A stretch of DNA of 11,305 nt. Origin: an uncultured Flavobacteriales bacterium. GTDB lineage: Bacteria; Bacteroidota; Bacteroidia; Flavobacteriales; BACL11. Position numbers and translations under genes: made by a program. Every line of letters starts with the position of its first letter. Positions within the stretch are counted from its first letter, which is position 1. Shown piece after piece: positions 1 through 7,357 of the stretch. The notes beneath the pieces are model-generated. The model ran no database searches and had not been told where the DNA came from. It saw only the letters and a program-made list of their open reading frames with translations. The DNA is taken from assembly GCA_950069165.1 (NCBI GenBank), contig CATMIT010000047.1:1-11305 (forward strand). The letters are read 5' to 3'.

Positions 1-27
1 GTTACAGAACCAATAGATATAAATTCT

Positions 28-462
28 ATGGAAAAATATTCTAATGAATTTATAGATTTTAATGAAGGAATGCTGAGAAAATTTGAATTAGTTAAAAGAT
101 CTTTACTTAAAAAACAACGAAAATCTGAGGACTTTGCTTACCTATATGTAATGTCAAACAAATCTTATCAGAATATTTATAAAATTGGTTGGACATTTGA
201 TTTGCCTGAAGAAAGAGCTGAACAACTATCTAGTACTGGAGTGCTACATCCTTTTAAAGTTGAATATTATAAAAAATTTAAAAATGCTGAACTATTAGAA
301 AAAAAATGCCATAAAAAATTTAAAAAGTTGAGAGTTAAGGGTAATAAAGAATTTTTTGAAGTTTCTTTAAATGAAATTAAAGAATATATTGAAAAAGATT
401 TAAATATTCCAATTACTGTCATTTCCGTTGGTCCTGATCGTTTACAAACAATAATTGTTTAA
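28..462 (+). CDS. GIY-YIG nuclease domain protein (T5orf172/MUG113-like), possibly 5'-partial
   Basis: A 144-residue protein if it starts at the ATG at 28. The reading frame stays open to the left edge and no clear ribosome site precedes this ATG, so the true start may lie outside the window. Residues 1-35 are charged and probably helical. Residues about 37-121 resemble the T5orf172/MUG113 branch of the GIY-YIG superfamily: YLYV at 38-41 stands for GIY, YKIGWT at 51-56 for YIG, PEERAEQLSS at 60-69 supplies the conserved Arg (R63), and KEFFEV at 107-112 supplies the conserved acidic residue. An internal His (H95) follows the usual LEKxxH pattern. The family is expected to cleave DNA, but the cellular role of such small stand-alone members is not established. 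The gene is AT-rich, ends 8 bp before the OstA-like gene and may be co-transcribed with it. The domain call is good; the function is open. Confidence 0.8.
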   Translation: MEKYSNEFIDFNEGMLRKFELVKRSLLKKQRKSEDFAYLYVMSNKSYQNIYKIGWTFDLPEERAEQLSSTGVLHPFKVEYYKKFKNAELLEKKCHKKFKKLRVKGNKEFFEVSLNEIKEYIEKDLNIPITVISVGPDRLQTIIV

Positions 463-470
463 ATATAGTT

Positions 471-1616
471 TTGAATAATAAATTATACATACTTATTCTT
501 CTGAGTCTAAACATAAATAATAGGCTCTTATCTCAAGAAAATACTAATATAAAAATAGAAACCGCAGGTTTTTTTGATAAAGACAATAAAAAATTTCCTA
601 ATGCAACTGTTTTAACAAGGGATAATTTAGGCCAAGTAGTTATTACACATGAAGGAATTAAAATGTGGTGTAATCAGGCATTTTTTTATGAAGATAAAAA
701 TTTTATTGAAGCATATGGAAATGTCATTTTAAGACAAGGAGACACTATTGATCTAAAGAGTAATTATTTAGAATATAATGGAGATAGTAAGCTCGCATAT
801 GCAAAAGGAAATGTAATTTTTAAAGAACCTACATCAACATTATATACTGAATCTCTATTTTTTGACAGAAAAATTCAAGAAGCATATTATAATAACTATG
901 GTAAATTGATAAAACAGCCATCTGATACGATTGTAAGTGATATTGGAAGATACTTTATGAATTTAAAAAAATATAGCTTTAGAGAAAATATAAATTTAAA
1001 AACACCTAAACATGATATTTATTCAAAAAAATTAGACTACTTCACAGAAAGTGGGCTAGCATATTTCTTTGGGCCTACTGATATCTTTACTGAGGATACT
1101 AAAATATATTGTGAAATTGGTTTTTATGATACGAATAATGATATTGGCTATTTTATTAAAAATGCTCAGATTGACTTTAATGACTCTAAGATAAAAGCAG
1201 ATAGTATCTATTTTGACAATAAAATAAATTATGCAGCAGCAACAAATAATATTAAAATAACAGATACCATAAATAAAACTACAACAACAGGTCATTATGC
1301 TGAGATTTTTAAATCGATTGATTCAATGTATATAACAAAAAAGGCATTAGTTGCTTTTTATCAACAAAAAGATTCAATATATATTCATAGTGATACCATT
1401 ATAATGACAGGCAATGAAGAGAATAGAATTATAAGGGCTTTTAAAAATGCGAAAATCTATAAGTCTGATTTAAGTGGTAAGGCAGATTCAATTCATTTTA
1501 ATAAAAAAAATGGTATAGCACAATTAATAAATATCAATGATCAATTAACAAATCCATTCATAAAAACAAAAAAACCGAGCATTTGCTCGGCTTTTAATCT
1601 ATTATCTAAAATCTAA
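471..1616 (+). CDS. OstA/LptA-like LPS-transport family protein, C-terminally truncated
   Basis: A 381-residue reading frame from a TTG start. TTG is chosen because it is the first usual start codon after the upstream in-frame stop and it gives a signal-peptide-like N-terminus (residues 1-21, hydrophobic YILILLSL, ending LLSQ). Residues about 28-351 match my recollection of the Bacteroidota OstA-like protein: repeated beta-strand units such as AYGNVILRQGDTIDL (81-95), AKGNVIFKEP (111-120), YGKLIKQPSDTIVSDIGRYF (143-162), YFIKNAQIDF (227-236) and TGNEENRIIRAFKNAKIYKSDLSG (313-336, quoted here only to locate it by its ends TGN and LSG). Such beta-jellyroll proteins are related to LptA/LptD-N and are thought to help carry LPS across the periplasm. 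Family members normally continue for roughly 150-200 more residues. Here similarity stops near residue 351 (about position 1524), and the last 15 or so residues are encoded by the gdhA terminator region. This is probably a truncated, perhaps non-functional copy. It is AT-richer than the genes to its right. Confidence 0.75.
   Translation: MNNKLYILILLSLNINNRLLSQENTNIKIETAGFFDKDNKKFPNATVLTRDNLGQVVITHEGIKMWCNQAFFYEDKNFIEAYGNVILRQGDTIDLKSNYLEYNGDSKLAYAKGNVIFKEPTSTLYTESLFFDRKIQEAYYNNYGKLIKQPSDTIVSDIGRYFMNLKKYSFRENINLKTPKHDIYSKKLDYFTESGLAYFFGPTDIFTEDTKIYCEIGFYDTNNDIGYFIKNAQIDFNDSKIKADSIYFDNKINYAAATNNIKITDTINKTTTTGHYAEIFKSIDSMYITKKALVAFYQQKDSIYIHSDTIIMTGNEENRIIRAFKNAKIYKSDLSGKADSIHFNKKNGIAQLININDQLTNPFIKTKKPSICSAFNLLSKI
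1575..1590 (-). terminator. Rho-independent terminator of gdhA (hairpin usable on both strands)
   Basis: A perfect 6-bp G+C-rich stem, CCGAGC at 1575-1580 and GCTCGG at 1585-1590, closes a 4-nt loop. Read on the minus strand it lies 36 nt after the gdhA stop codon and is followed by seven T, a G and five more T (1562-1574), a canonical intrinsic terminator. On the plus strand it is followed by only CTTTTAA, so it would work less well for the converging OstA-like gene. The OstA-like frame reads through the hairpin. Confidence 0.85.
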
Positions 1617-1626
1617 ATACTAATAT

Positions 1627-2964
1627 CTATACTAGTCCTTGCTCTAACATAGCATCAGCAATTTTTACAAAACCTGCAATATTAGCTCCTTTTACATAAT
1701 CCACATATTCACCCTCTGTTCCGTATGCTATACAAGACGCATGAATATCCTTCATGATTTGCTTTAATTTGGTATCCACCTCTTCTCTTGTCCAGTTCAT
1801 TCTCAGTGAATTTTGGCTCATTTCCAAACCTGAAGTAGCTACCCCACCAGCATTAGAGGCTTTACCAGGAGCAAATAAGATTTTTGCCTCTTGGAACAGT
1901 GCAATTGCTTCTGGAGTAGAAGGCATATTTGCTCCTTCTGAAACACAACTACAACCATTAGCTATCAATGTTTTTGCTTCCTGCTCATTCAATTCGTTTT
2001 GAGTAGCACAAGGCAATGCAATATCACATTTCACTCCCCAAGGTCTTCCTCCTTCATTGTATTCACATTCAAATTTCTCAGCATATTCCTTAATTCTTCC
2101 TCTTTTTACATTTTTCAGCTCCATCACAAATGCTAATTTCTCCCCGTCAATTCCCTTTGCATCATAAATAAAGCCAGAAGAATCAGAAAGAGTAACTACT
2201 TTTGCTCCTAATTCTGTTGCTTTTTCACATGCGTATTGTGCCACATTGCCAGAACCCGAAATGGTAACCGTTTTTCCCTTAAATGAATCTCCTTTAACTG
2301 CCAACATATTTTGTGCAAAATATACATTTCCATATCCTGTCGCTTCTGGACGAATTAAAGAACCTCCCCAAGCCATTCCCTTACCAGTAAGTACACCTGT
2401 GAATTCATTTTTTATTCTTTTGTACTGCCCAAACATAAAGCCGATCTCTCTACCACCAACACCAATATCCCCAGCTGGAACGTCCGTATTAGGGCCGATA
2501 TGCCTGCATAATTCTGTCATAAAGGATTGACAAAACTTCATTACTTCATTATCCGATTTTCCTTTTGGGTTAAAATCGGAACCACCCTTACCACCTCCCA
2601 TTGGAAGTGTGGTTAATGAGTTTTTAAACACTTGCTCGAATCCTAAAAATTTAAGGATAGATAAGTTTACAGATGGATGAAAGCGTAAGCCCCCTTTATA
2701 AGGGCCAATTGCAGAATTGAATTGAATTCTGTATCCTCTATTTATTTGAGTTTGCCCATTATCGTCTAGCCATGGAACTCTGAACATCAACACCCTTTCT
2801 GGCTCTACCATTCTTTCCAATAACATTTTGTTATTGTACTTTGGATTTTCCTGCATAAAAGGTATAATAACTTCCGCTACTTCCTCTACTGCTTGTAAGA
2901 ATTCAGTTTCGCCAACATTTTTAGCGGCTACTTCACTCATAAAGTCATGGATTTTCTGTTCCAT
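1627..2964 (-). CDS. gdhA: NADP-dependent glutamate dehydrogenase, family I hexameric type
   Basis: Catalyses the reversible reductive amination of 2-oxoglutarate with ammonium to L-glutamate, a cytoplasmic entry point for nitrogen. The 445 residues are full length for the roughly 450-residue hexameric enzymes. The substrate domain carries YKGGLRFHPSV (89-99), PMGGGKGGSDFNPKGKSD (121-138) with catalytic Lys126, and PAGDIGVGGREIGFMFGQYK (163-182) with catalytic Asp166. The Rossmann domain has ATGYG (208-212) and the dinucleotide loop SGSGNVA (236-242), with SDSSG (260-264) at the end of the second strand, as in NADP(H)-linked biosynthetic enzymes. The ATG start is preceded by a purine-rich AAAAAAAGAAAAA stretch and, 43 bp upstream, by a good TAnnTTTG box. 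dprA lies 102 bp upstream on the same strand, but gdhA probably has its own promoter. A strong terminator follows. All key residues seem intact. Confidence 0.97.
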   Translation of the reverse strand: MEQKIHDFMSEVAAKNVGETEFLQAVEEVAEVIIPFMQENPKYNNKMLLERMVEPERVLMFRVPWLDDNGQTQINRGYRIQFNSAIGPYKGGLRFHPSVNLSILKFLGFEQVFKNSLTTLPMGGGKGGSDFNPKGKSDNEVMKFCQSFMTELCRHIGPNTDVPAGDIGVGGREIGFMFGQYKRIKNEFTGVLTGKGMAWGGSLIRPEATGYGNVYFAQNMLAVKGDSFKGKTVTISGSGNVAQYACEKATELGAKVVTLSDSSGFIYDAKGIDGEKLAFVMELKNVKRGRIKEYAEKFECEYNEGGRPWGVKCDIALPCATQNELNEQEAKTLIANGCSCVSEGANMPSTPEAIALFQEAKILFAPGKASNAGGVATSGLEMSQNSLRMNWTREEVDTKLKQIMKDIHASCIAYGTEGEYVDYVKGANIAGFVKIADAMLEQGLV

Positions 2965-3006
2965 TTTTTCTTTTTTTAATAAGGTTTTGGTTTACTAAAT
3001 TTTGGG

Positions 3007-3014
3007 CAAAAGTA
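3007..3014 (-). promoter_or_regulatory. Predicted -7 promoter box for gdhA
   Basis: The minus strand reads TACTTTTG, a perfect match to the Bacteroidota housekeeping sigma -7 consensus TAnnTTTG. It sits 43 bp upstream of the gdhA ATG, leaving a leader of roughly 35 nt. I see no good TTG or TTTG -33 element 19-21 bp further upstream. The match is short and could occur by chance in AT-rich DNA, but its place in the only intergenic gap before gdhA supports it. Confidence 0.45.
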
Positions 3015-3066
3015 AATAGTTTTTATAAAGTAGTTGTTTTTTTTAATAAAAATAAGATAATGATTA

Positions 3067-4161
3067 TTACACCCTTTTATACACCTTTCCAGGCAAAACG
3101 ATAATTACCCCTTTAAACTCTAACTGGAGTAACATTTGCGCTACCTTTGAGGAGGACCAATCTATTAAACTAACAATACTATCAATATGCAGTCCTCTCT
3201 CTGGAAAAAGATTCATTATTTGTTTTTCTTCATCTGATAATTCGATTAATACTTGCTGGTAAACATCCTTTTGTTTGTTTGGGATATCCCAGTTCAGCTC
3301 GCGTATAATATCATCAACTCCTTCCAGCAATATTGCTCTTTGGGTTTTAATTAAAGCATTACAACCAGCCGATTTCTCGTCTTTGGGTTTGCCTGGCATT
3401 GCAAACACTTCTCTGTTATAAGAATTAGCAATATTTGCAGTTATTAATGATCCTCCTTTTTTGGCGCTCTCAATTACAATGGTTGCATCCGAAAGACCAG
3501 CTATAATTCTATTTCTGGAAGGAAAATTCTGCCTTTCAGGTTCGGTTTTACTAATATAGTCGGAAACTAAAGCTCCCTTGCCAAGAATTTCATTAGCAAC
3601 CTTTTCGTGTGTTTGAGGGTAAATTCTATCATGGCCATGTGCTAAAACTGCCCAAGTGGGCAATCCATTTTTTAGTGCTGCTTTATGGGCACAAATATCA
3701 ATACCGTAAGCCAATCCGCTTACAATAATGGTATTGAACTTTGCCAGCTGCCTTACGATTTTATCGCAAAACAGCTTGCCTTCTGTACTTGCAGTGCGAG
3801 TGCCAACAATGCTAATAATTTTATCTGAATTAAAATTATTTTCTCCCTTATAATATAGGATAAGTGGCCCATCATCACATTGTTTTAGCCTAAAAGGATA
3901 ATCTTTATCGGCATAAAACACCATCTTCACCCCTTGCTTTTCCATGAATTCCAACTCCTGATCTGCCCTATACAAAGTATCCGATTCTTTAATTATTTTA
4001 GATAATTTACTTCCTATTCCTGGTATTTTATTAAGTGCTTTTACCCCTTCATCAAATACCGCTTTCGCACTCCCACAATAGGCTATCAGTTTTTTACCTA
4101 TCACATCTCCTACGCCAGGAATTAAAGATACTGCTATTTGAAATCTTTTTTCGTCACTCAT
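3067..4161 (-). CDS. dprA: DNA-processing protein DprA (Smf)
   Basis: DprA binds incoming single-stranded DNA and loads RecA during natural transformation; it is conserved even in bacteria not known to be competent. The chosen start is the ATG at 4161 (MSDEKRFQIA), giving 364 residues, a normal length. A longer frame from 4245 adds 28 residues without family character and would overlap the divergent TonB receptor gene. Two helix-hairpin-helix elements appear near the N-terminus (LIPGVGDVIGKKL, 13-25, and KIPGIGSKLSKII, 45-57). The Rossmann-like core has IVGTRTAS (118-125), SGLAYGIDICAHKAAL (148-163), FPSRNRIIAGLSD (213-225) and AKKGGSLITA (233-242). A C-terminal winged-helix-like region (about 305-362) is present, as in many full-length members. 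The purine run AAAAAGGGAA just before the ATG may serve as a ribosome site. No terminator is evident before gdhA, so read-through is possible. Confidence 0.95.
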   Translation of the reverse strand: MSDEKRFQIAVSLIPGVGDVIGKKLIAYCGSAKAVFDEGVKALNKIPGIGSKLSKIIKESDTLYRADQELEFMEKQGVKMVFYADKDYPFRLKQCDDGPLILYYKGENNFNSDKIISIVGTRTASTEGKLFCDKIVRQLAKFNTIIVSGLAYGIDICAHKAALKNGLPTWAVLAHGHDRIYPQTHEKVANEILGKGALVSDYISKTEPERQNFPSRNRIIAGLSDATIVIESAKKGGSLITANIANSYNREVFAMPGKPKDEKSAGCNALIKTQRAILLEGVDDIIRELNWDIPNKQKDVYQQVLIELSDEEKQIMNLFPERGLHIDSIVSLIDWSSSKVAQMLLQLEFKGVIIVLPGKVYKRV

Positions 4162-4211
4162 TTCCCTTTTTGTGTTTTTTTTTATCTTGCAGAAACTTTT
4201 TTTGTAAATAT
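4162..4211. promoter_or_regulatory. Divergent intergenic region between dprA and the TonB receptor gene
   Basis: Fifty base pairs separate the two divergent start codons, so promoter elements for both must lie here or inside the neighbouring coding sequence. On the plus strand TATCTTGC at 4183-4190 resembles a -7 box, but it matches TAnnTTTG imperfectly. The sequence holds long T runs. No Fur-like operator or other palindrome was found. Placement of any specific promoter is uncertain. Confidence 0.3.
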
Positions 4212-6596
4212 ATGAGAAAATTCTACACTTTATTATTGCTAACATTTTTTGTGTTTATAGTAAGTCATGCGCAAACAATTTCCGGTATAATTTTAGACCA
4301 CACTACATCTGAAAAATTAATAGGGGTAAACATCATTACAAAAGATGGGAAAGGAACCGCTACTGATATTTTTGGCAAATACATTCTAAAATTGGAAGCA
4401 GGAAATCATCAAATTACTTATCGATATATTGGTTATAAAGATGTTGTAAAAGATATTACTTTGAAAAAGGGAGAACAGAAAGCAATTGATATTAAACTAC
4501 ACTCGGCAAGCGAACAATTAAGCACAGTGGTGATTTCTGCTGGGAAATTTGAGCAAAACTTAGAAGAAATTACTGTATCCATGGAAGTGTTAAGACCTTC
4601 TCTTATCGAGAATAAAAATACAACCGATATACAAACGGCAATTGACCAGATTCCTGGGGTAAATATTACGGACGGCCAAGCCAACATTAGAGGAGGAAGT
4701 GGATGGAGCTATGGTGCTGGATCAAGGGTGCTAGTAATGGTGGATGACATGCCACTTATTTCGGGGGATGCTGGCCAAGTACAATGGAAGTTGATTGCCA
4801 CCGAAAACATACATCAAGTGGAAGTAATAAAAGGGGCTTCATCAGTACTTTATGGGTCTTCTGCCTTAAATGGGGTAATCAATATCCGAACTGCTTTCCC
4901 TACCAAAAAAGACATTGATAAAAACACAACTTCATTAGTCTCTAGAGTTTTCCCTGGGTACACAAAGGTTAGTATGCATTTTGGGCTTATTGATAAGCCT
5001 AAAAGAGAGGAGTTAAATTGGAATGGAGATAAAAGAAGGGCATTTAAGGGTGTTGAGTTTTTGCAGGCCATGAAATTAAAGAATCTAGATTTGACATTAG
5101 GTGGGAATATTTTTAAAGATGATGGTTACAGAATGGGTGAGATTACCGATAGAAAAAGATTCAATTTTGGATTAAAATATAAAGACAGAAAAATAAAGGG
5201 CCTCAGCTATGGTATTAATGGAAATTTCTTATTCCAAAGTAGTGGTTCTGTAATGATCTGGAAAAGTTTGCAAGAAGCCTATATTCCTCTTGCTGATGAA
5301 ATCACAACCACGAATGGAGAAACATATAATATTGATCCTTTCATAACATATATGCAAGGAAATAGCAGGCATACTTTACGAACACGCTACCTAAAAGTAA
5401 TAAATGATAATAGCACTAAAGGGCAAGATAACGGACAAGATAACGAATCAGAAATTTATTATACTGACTACCAGTGGCAAAAGAATTTGGAAAAATATAA
5501 TCTCCGTATTACAAGCGGAACCACTAACGAAATTGTTTATGCTAATGCTGATTTGTTCCAAGGTAAAAATTCTAGAAAAAATCATTCTTTATATACGCAA
5601 TTAGACAAAAAATGGAATAAATTAAACATCTCATTAGGAGCTAGATATGAATACTTTAGCATTGATTCTGAAAAAAATCATGTAGTGGATGGCGATACAA
5701 TTAATAATCTTTCTTCAGGCAAACCAGTTTTTAGAACAGGTTTGAATTATCAAATAGCAGAACATACTTATATTCGATCTTCATGTGGTCAAGGATATCG
5801 CTTTCCTTCAATGGCTGAATTGTTTATCGCCACCAATCAATCTGGGCTTGAAATATATCCAAATCCTGATCTTAAAGCTGAAAGTGGATGGAGTGCAGAA
5901 ATAGGCATAAAGCAAGGAGTAAAAATTGGGAAATGGATGGGTTATTTGGATGTGGCAGCTTTTTTAATGCGATATGATGATATGATGGAGTTCACATTTG
6001 GATATTGGGGGAATAATGGGTTTGGGTTTAAATCTGTTAATGTTGGAAAAACTCAAATTAGTGGTGTAGAGTTTAGTGTTAGCGGACAAGGAAAAATAAA
6101 TAATAATGTAACCATTAATATTCTTGCAGGTTATACTTTCATAAATGCTATTTCACTTGAGCCAGATAAAATATATGCAATTGGTGAGTCTGAACAGGAA
6201 TATACATATAACAACAGTAGCTCTGACAGCACAATGTTAAAATATAGATATCGGCATATTGCTAAAATTGATGCAGAAATAGCATATAAGAAACTATCTT
6301 TAGGGACTAGTTTTAGATATAATGACTTTATGCGAAATATAGATAAAATATTTACTAGCTATATAATTAATGAAGGAATCCCAGGAGTATTTGATGGGAT
6401 TCCAGGTATTAATGATGCAAGAGAAAAATTTAAAAATGGTGACTTTATTATTGATATTAGAGCTGGTTATCAAATTAATAATAACATTCGCTTAGGGCTT
6501 ATCATAAACAATCTGTTAAACAGAGAATATATGTCACGTCCAGCAAACATGATGCCTCCAAGAACATTTGCTATGCAACTGAGAATGAAAATTTAA
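4212..6596 (+). CDS. TonB-dependent outer-membrane receptor with N-terminal carboxypeptidase-regulatory-like domain
   Basis: An outer-membrane beta-barrel importer energised by TonB-ExbBD. The 794-residue start is the ATG at 4212, which gives a good signal peptide (MRKF, then hydrophobic TLLLLTFFVFIV, cleavage after SHA at 20); a longer frame from 4035 is antisense to dprA and lacks a signal. Residues 21-98 form a CarboxypepD_reg-like beta-sandwich (ISGIILD, GTATDIFGKYIL, YRYIGYKD). STVVISA (104-110) is a plausible TonB box. The plug spans about 112-228, with IPGVNI, NIRGGSG, GSRVLVMVDDMPL and VEVIKGASSVLYGSSALNGVINI (203-225). The rest is barrel, ending in PPRTFAMQLRMKI. At under 800 residues and without a SusD partner it is not a SusC-type glycan importer; a metal chelate, vitamin or similar ligand is likelier, but the substrate cannot be named. 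The gene stops 3 bp before kdsB. G+C dips in the last 600 bp or so. Confidence 0.92.
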   Translation: MRKFYTLLLLTFFVFIVSHAQTISGIILDHTTSEKLIGVNIITKDGKGTATDIFGKYILKLEAGNHQITYRYIGYKDVVKDITLKKGEQKAIDIKLHSASEQLSTVVISAGKFEQNLEEITVSMEVLRPSLIENKNTTDIQTAIDQIPGVNITDGQANIRGGSGWSYGAGSRVLVMVDDMPLISGDAGQVQWKLIATENIHQVEVIKGASSVLYGSSALNGVINIRTAFPTKKDIDKNTTSLVSRVFPGYTKVSMHFGLIDKPKREELNWNGDKRRAFKGVEFLQAMKLKNLDLTLGGNIFKDDGYRMGEITDRKRFNFGLKYKDRKIKGLSYGINGNFLFQSSGSVMIWKSLQEAYIPLADEITTTNGETYNIDPFITYMQGNSRHTLRTRYLKVINDNSTKGQDNGQDNESEIYYTDYQWQKNLEKYNLRITSGTTNEIVYANADLFQGKNSRKNHSLYTQLDKKWNKLNISLGARYEYFSIDSEKNHVVDGDTINNLSSGKPVFRTGLNYQIAEHTYIRSSCGQGYRFPSMAELFIATNQSGLEIYPNPDLKAESGWSAEIGIKQGVKIGKWMGYLDVAAFLMRYDDMMEFTFGYWGNNGFGFKSVNVGKTQISGVEFSVSGQGKINNNVTINILAGYTFINAISLEPDKIYAIGESEQEYTYNNSSSDSTMLKYRYRHIAKIDAEIAYKKLSLGTSFRYNDFMRNIDKIFTSYIINEGIPGVFDGIPGINDAREKFKNGDFIIDIRAGYQINNNIRLGLIINNLLNREYMSRPANMMPPRTFAMQLRMKI
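5421..5444 (+). repeat. 12-bp tandem duplication inside the TonB receptor gene
   Basis: GGGCAAGATAAC is followed directly by GGACAAGATAAC, differing at one of 12 positions and encoding GQDN twice. It lies in a hydrophilic barrel segment that is probably a surface loop. The reading frame is kept. It looks like a small in-frame duplication. Confidence 0.6.
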
Positions 6597-6599
6597 GAA

Positions 6600-7328
6600 A
6601 TGAGAATTTTAGGCATTATTCCTGCTCGCTACAATTCGAGCCGTTTCCCTGGCAAGCCCCTTGTAGATATTGACGGAAAAAGCATGATACAAAGAGTGTA
6701 TGAGCAAGCCAAAAAATGTGAATTGCTTTCATCTGTATTTGTAGCCACTGATGATAATAGAATTTTTGAAAGAGTGATGAAATTTGGTGGTAAAGTGAAG
6801 ATGACTGGAGAGCAGAATTCTGGCACAGAAAGATGCAATGCTTTGTATCAAAATTTGGAAGATGAATTTGATGTTGTTATCAATATTCAAGGAGATGAGC
6901 CATTTATAAATCCTGAGCAAATAGCCCAAGTAGCTAACTGCTTTTTGGATGAAAGTACGGCCATTGCAACCCTGTCAAAACAAATAAAAACGGCAGATGA
7001 ACTGTTGGATGAAAACACAGTAAAAGTAGTTTTTGATGAAAATAATTTTGCGTTAAATTTTAGTCGATTTCCAATCCCAGAGCCCAAAAGTTTTGATGTT
7101 GAGAAATGGTTTGTGTATAATAACTTTTACAAACACATTGGCATTTATGGCTATCGCACAAAAGTTTTGCAAGAGATTTGTAAATTGGAGACAACTAAAA
7201 ATGAGCTTTCCGAAAAGTTGGAGCAATTGCGTTGGCTGGATAACAACTACAAAATAAAGGTAGGAATAACGACATTGGAAAGTAGGTCAGTGGATGTTCC
7301 AAAAGATATTGAGAATTTGAAATTTTAA
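6600..7328 (+). CDS. kdsB: 3-deoxy-manno-octulosonate cytidylyltransferase (CMP-Kdo synthetase)
   Basis: Activates Kdo: CTP plus Kdo gives CMP-Kdo and diphosphate, the step before Kdo transfer to lipid A in LPS inner-core synthesis; a soluble cytoplasmic enzyme. The 242 residues match the normal length. The nucleotide signature GIIPARYNSSRFPGKPL (5-21) carries the basic residues R10, R15 and K19. SGTERC (74-79), VVINIQGDEPFI (92-103) with metal-binding Asp99, KHIGIYGYR (178-186), EKLEQLRWL (205-213) and VDVP (231-234) with the second acidic residue Asp232 follow in the usual order. The ATG at 6600 is 3 bp after the TonB receptor stop, implying co-transcription and probably translational coupling. 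All catalytic positions that I can recognise are present. The enzyme implies that the cell makes Kdo-containing LPS, which agrees with the glycosyltransferase at 8803-9753. Confidence 0.96.
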   Translation: MRILGIIPARYNSSRFPGKPLVDIDGKSMIQRVYEQAKKCELLSSVFVATDDNRIFERVMKFGGKVKMTGEQNSGTERCNALYQNLEDEFDVVINIQGDEPFINPEQIAQVANCFLDESTAIATLSKQIKTADELLDENTVKVVFDENNFALNFSRFPIPEPKSFDVEKWFVYNNFYKHIGIYGYRTKVLQEICKLETTKNELSEKLEQLRWLDNNYKIKVGITTLESRSVDVPKDIENLKF

Positions 7329-7357
7329 TTATTTTTTTAAGTAATTTAGCAGTTAGA

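Noticed and set aside
466..473. TAGTTTTG, a perfect -7-type box overlapping the TTG start of the OstA-like gene
   Set aside because: A start site about 7 bp downstream would exclude the start codon from the message. With six fixed, mostly A/T positions such boxes are expected by chance several times in a window this AT-rich.
1056..1295. Cysteine- and isoleucine-rich minus-strand open frame inside the OstA-like gene
   Set aside because: Its composition is that expected from the antisense of an AT-rich gene, and it has no domain or start signal; the same holds for the other short frames opposite real genes.
1..1616. Defence island or homing element built on the GIY-YIG gene
   Set aside because: There is no methyltransferase, toxin, recombinase, intron or inverted repeat nearby; the one neighbour is an LPS-transport family gene.
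4035..4211. Longer N-terminus for the TonB receptor starting at 4035
   Set aside because: It is antisense to the start of dprA and would bury the signal peptide that begins at 4212.
4162..4245. Longer N-terminus for DprA from 4245
   Set aside because: The added 28 residues are low-complexity, have no family similarity and overlap the divergent gene; the ATG at 4161 fits the family start.
6375..6403. Perfect 8-bp inverted repeat GGAATCCC...GGGATTCC inside the TonB receptor gene
   Set aside because: It encodes a repeated GIPG in a segment that is usual for these receptors, so codon choice explains it; no regulatory position.
7342..7349. TAATTTAG before the HU-SPOR gene as a promoter
   Set aside because: It has a mismatch at a core T, no upstream element, and the gene is only 29 bp after kdsB in what looks like an operon.
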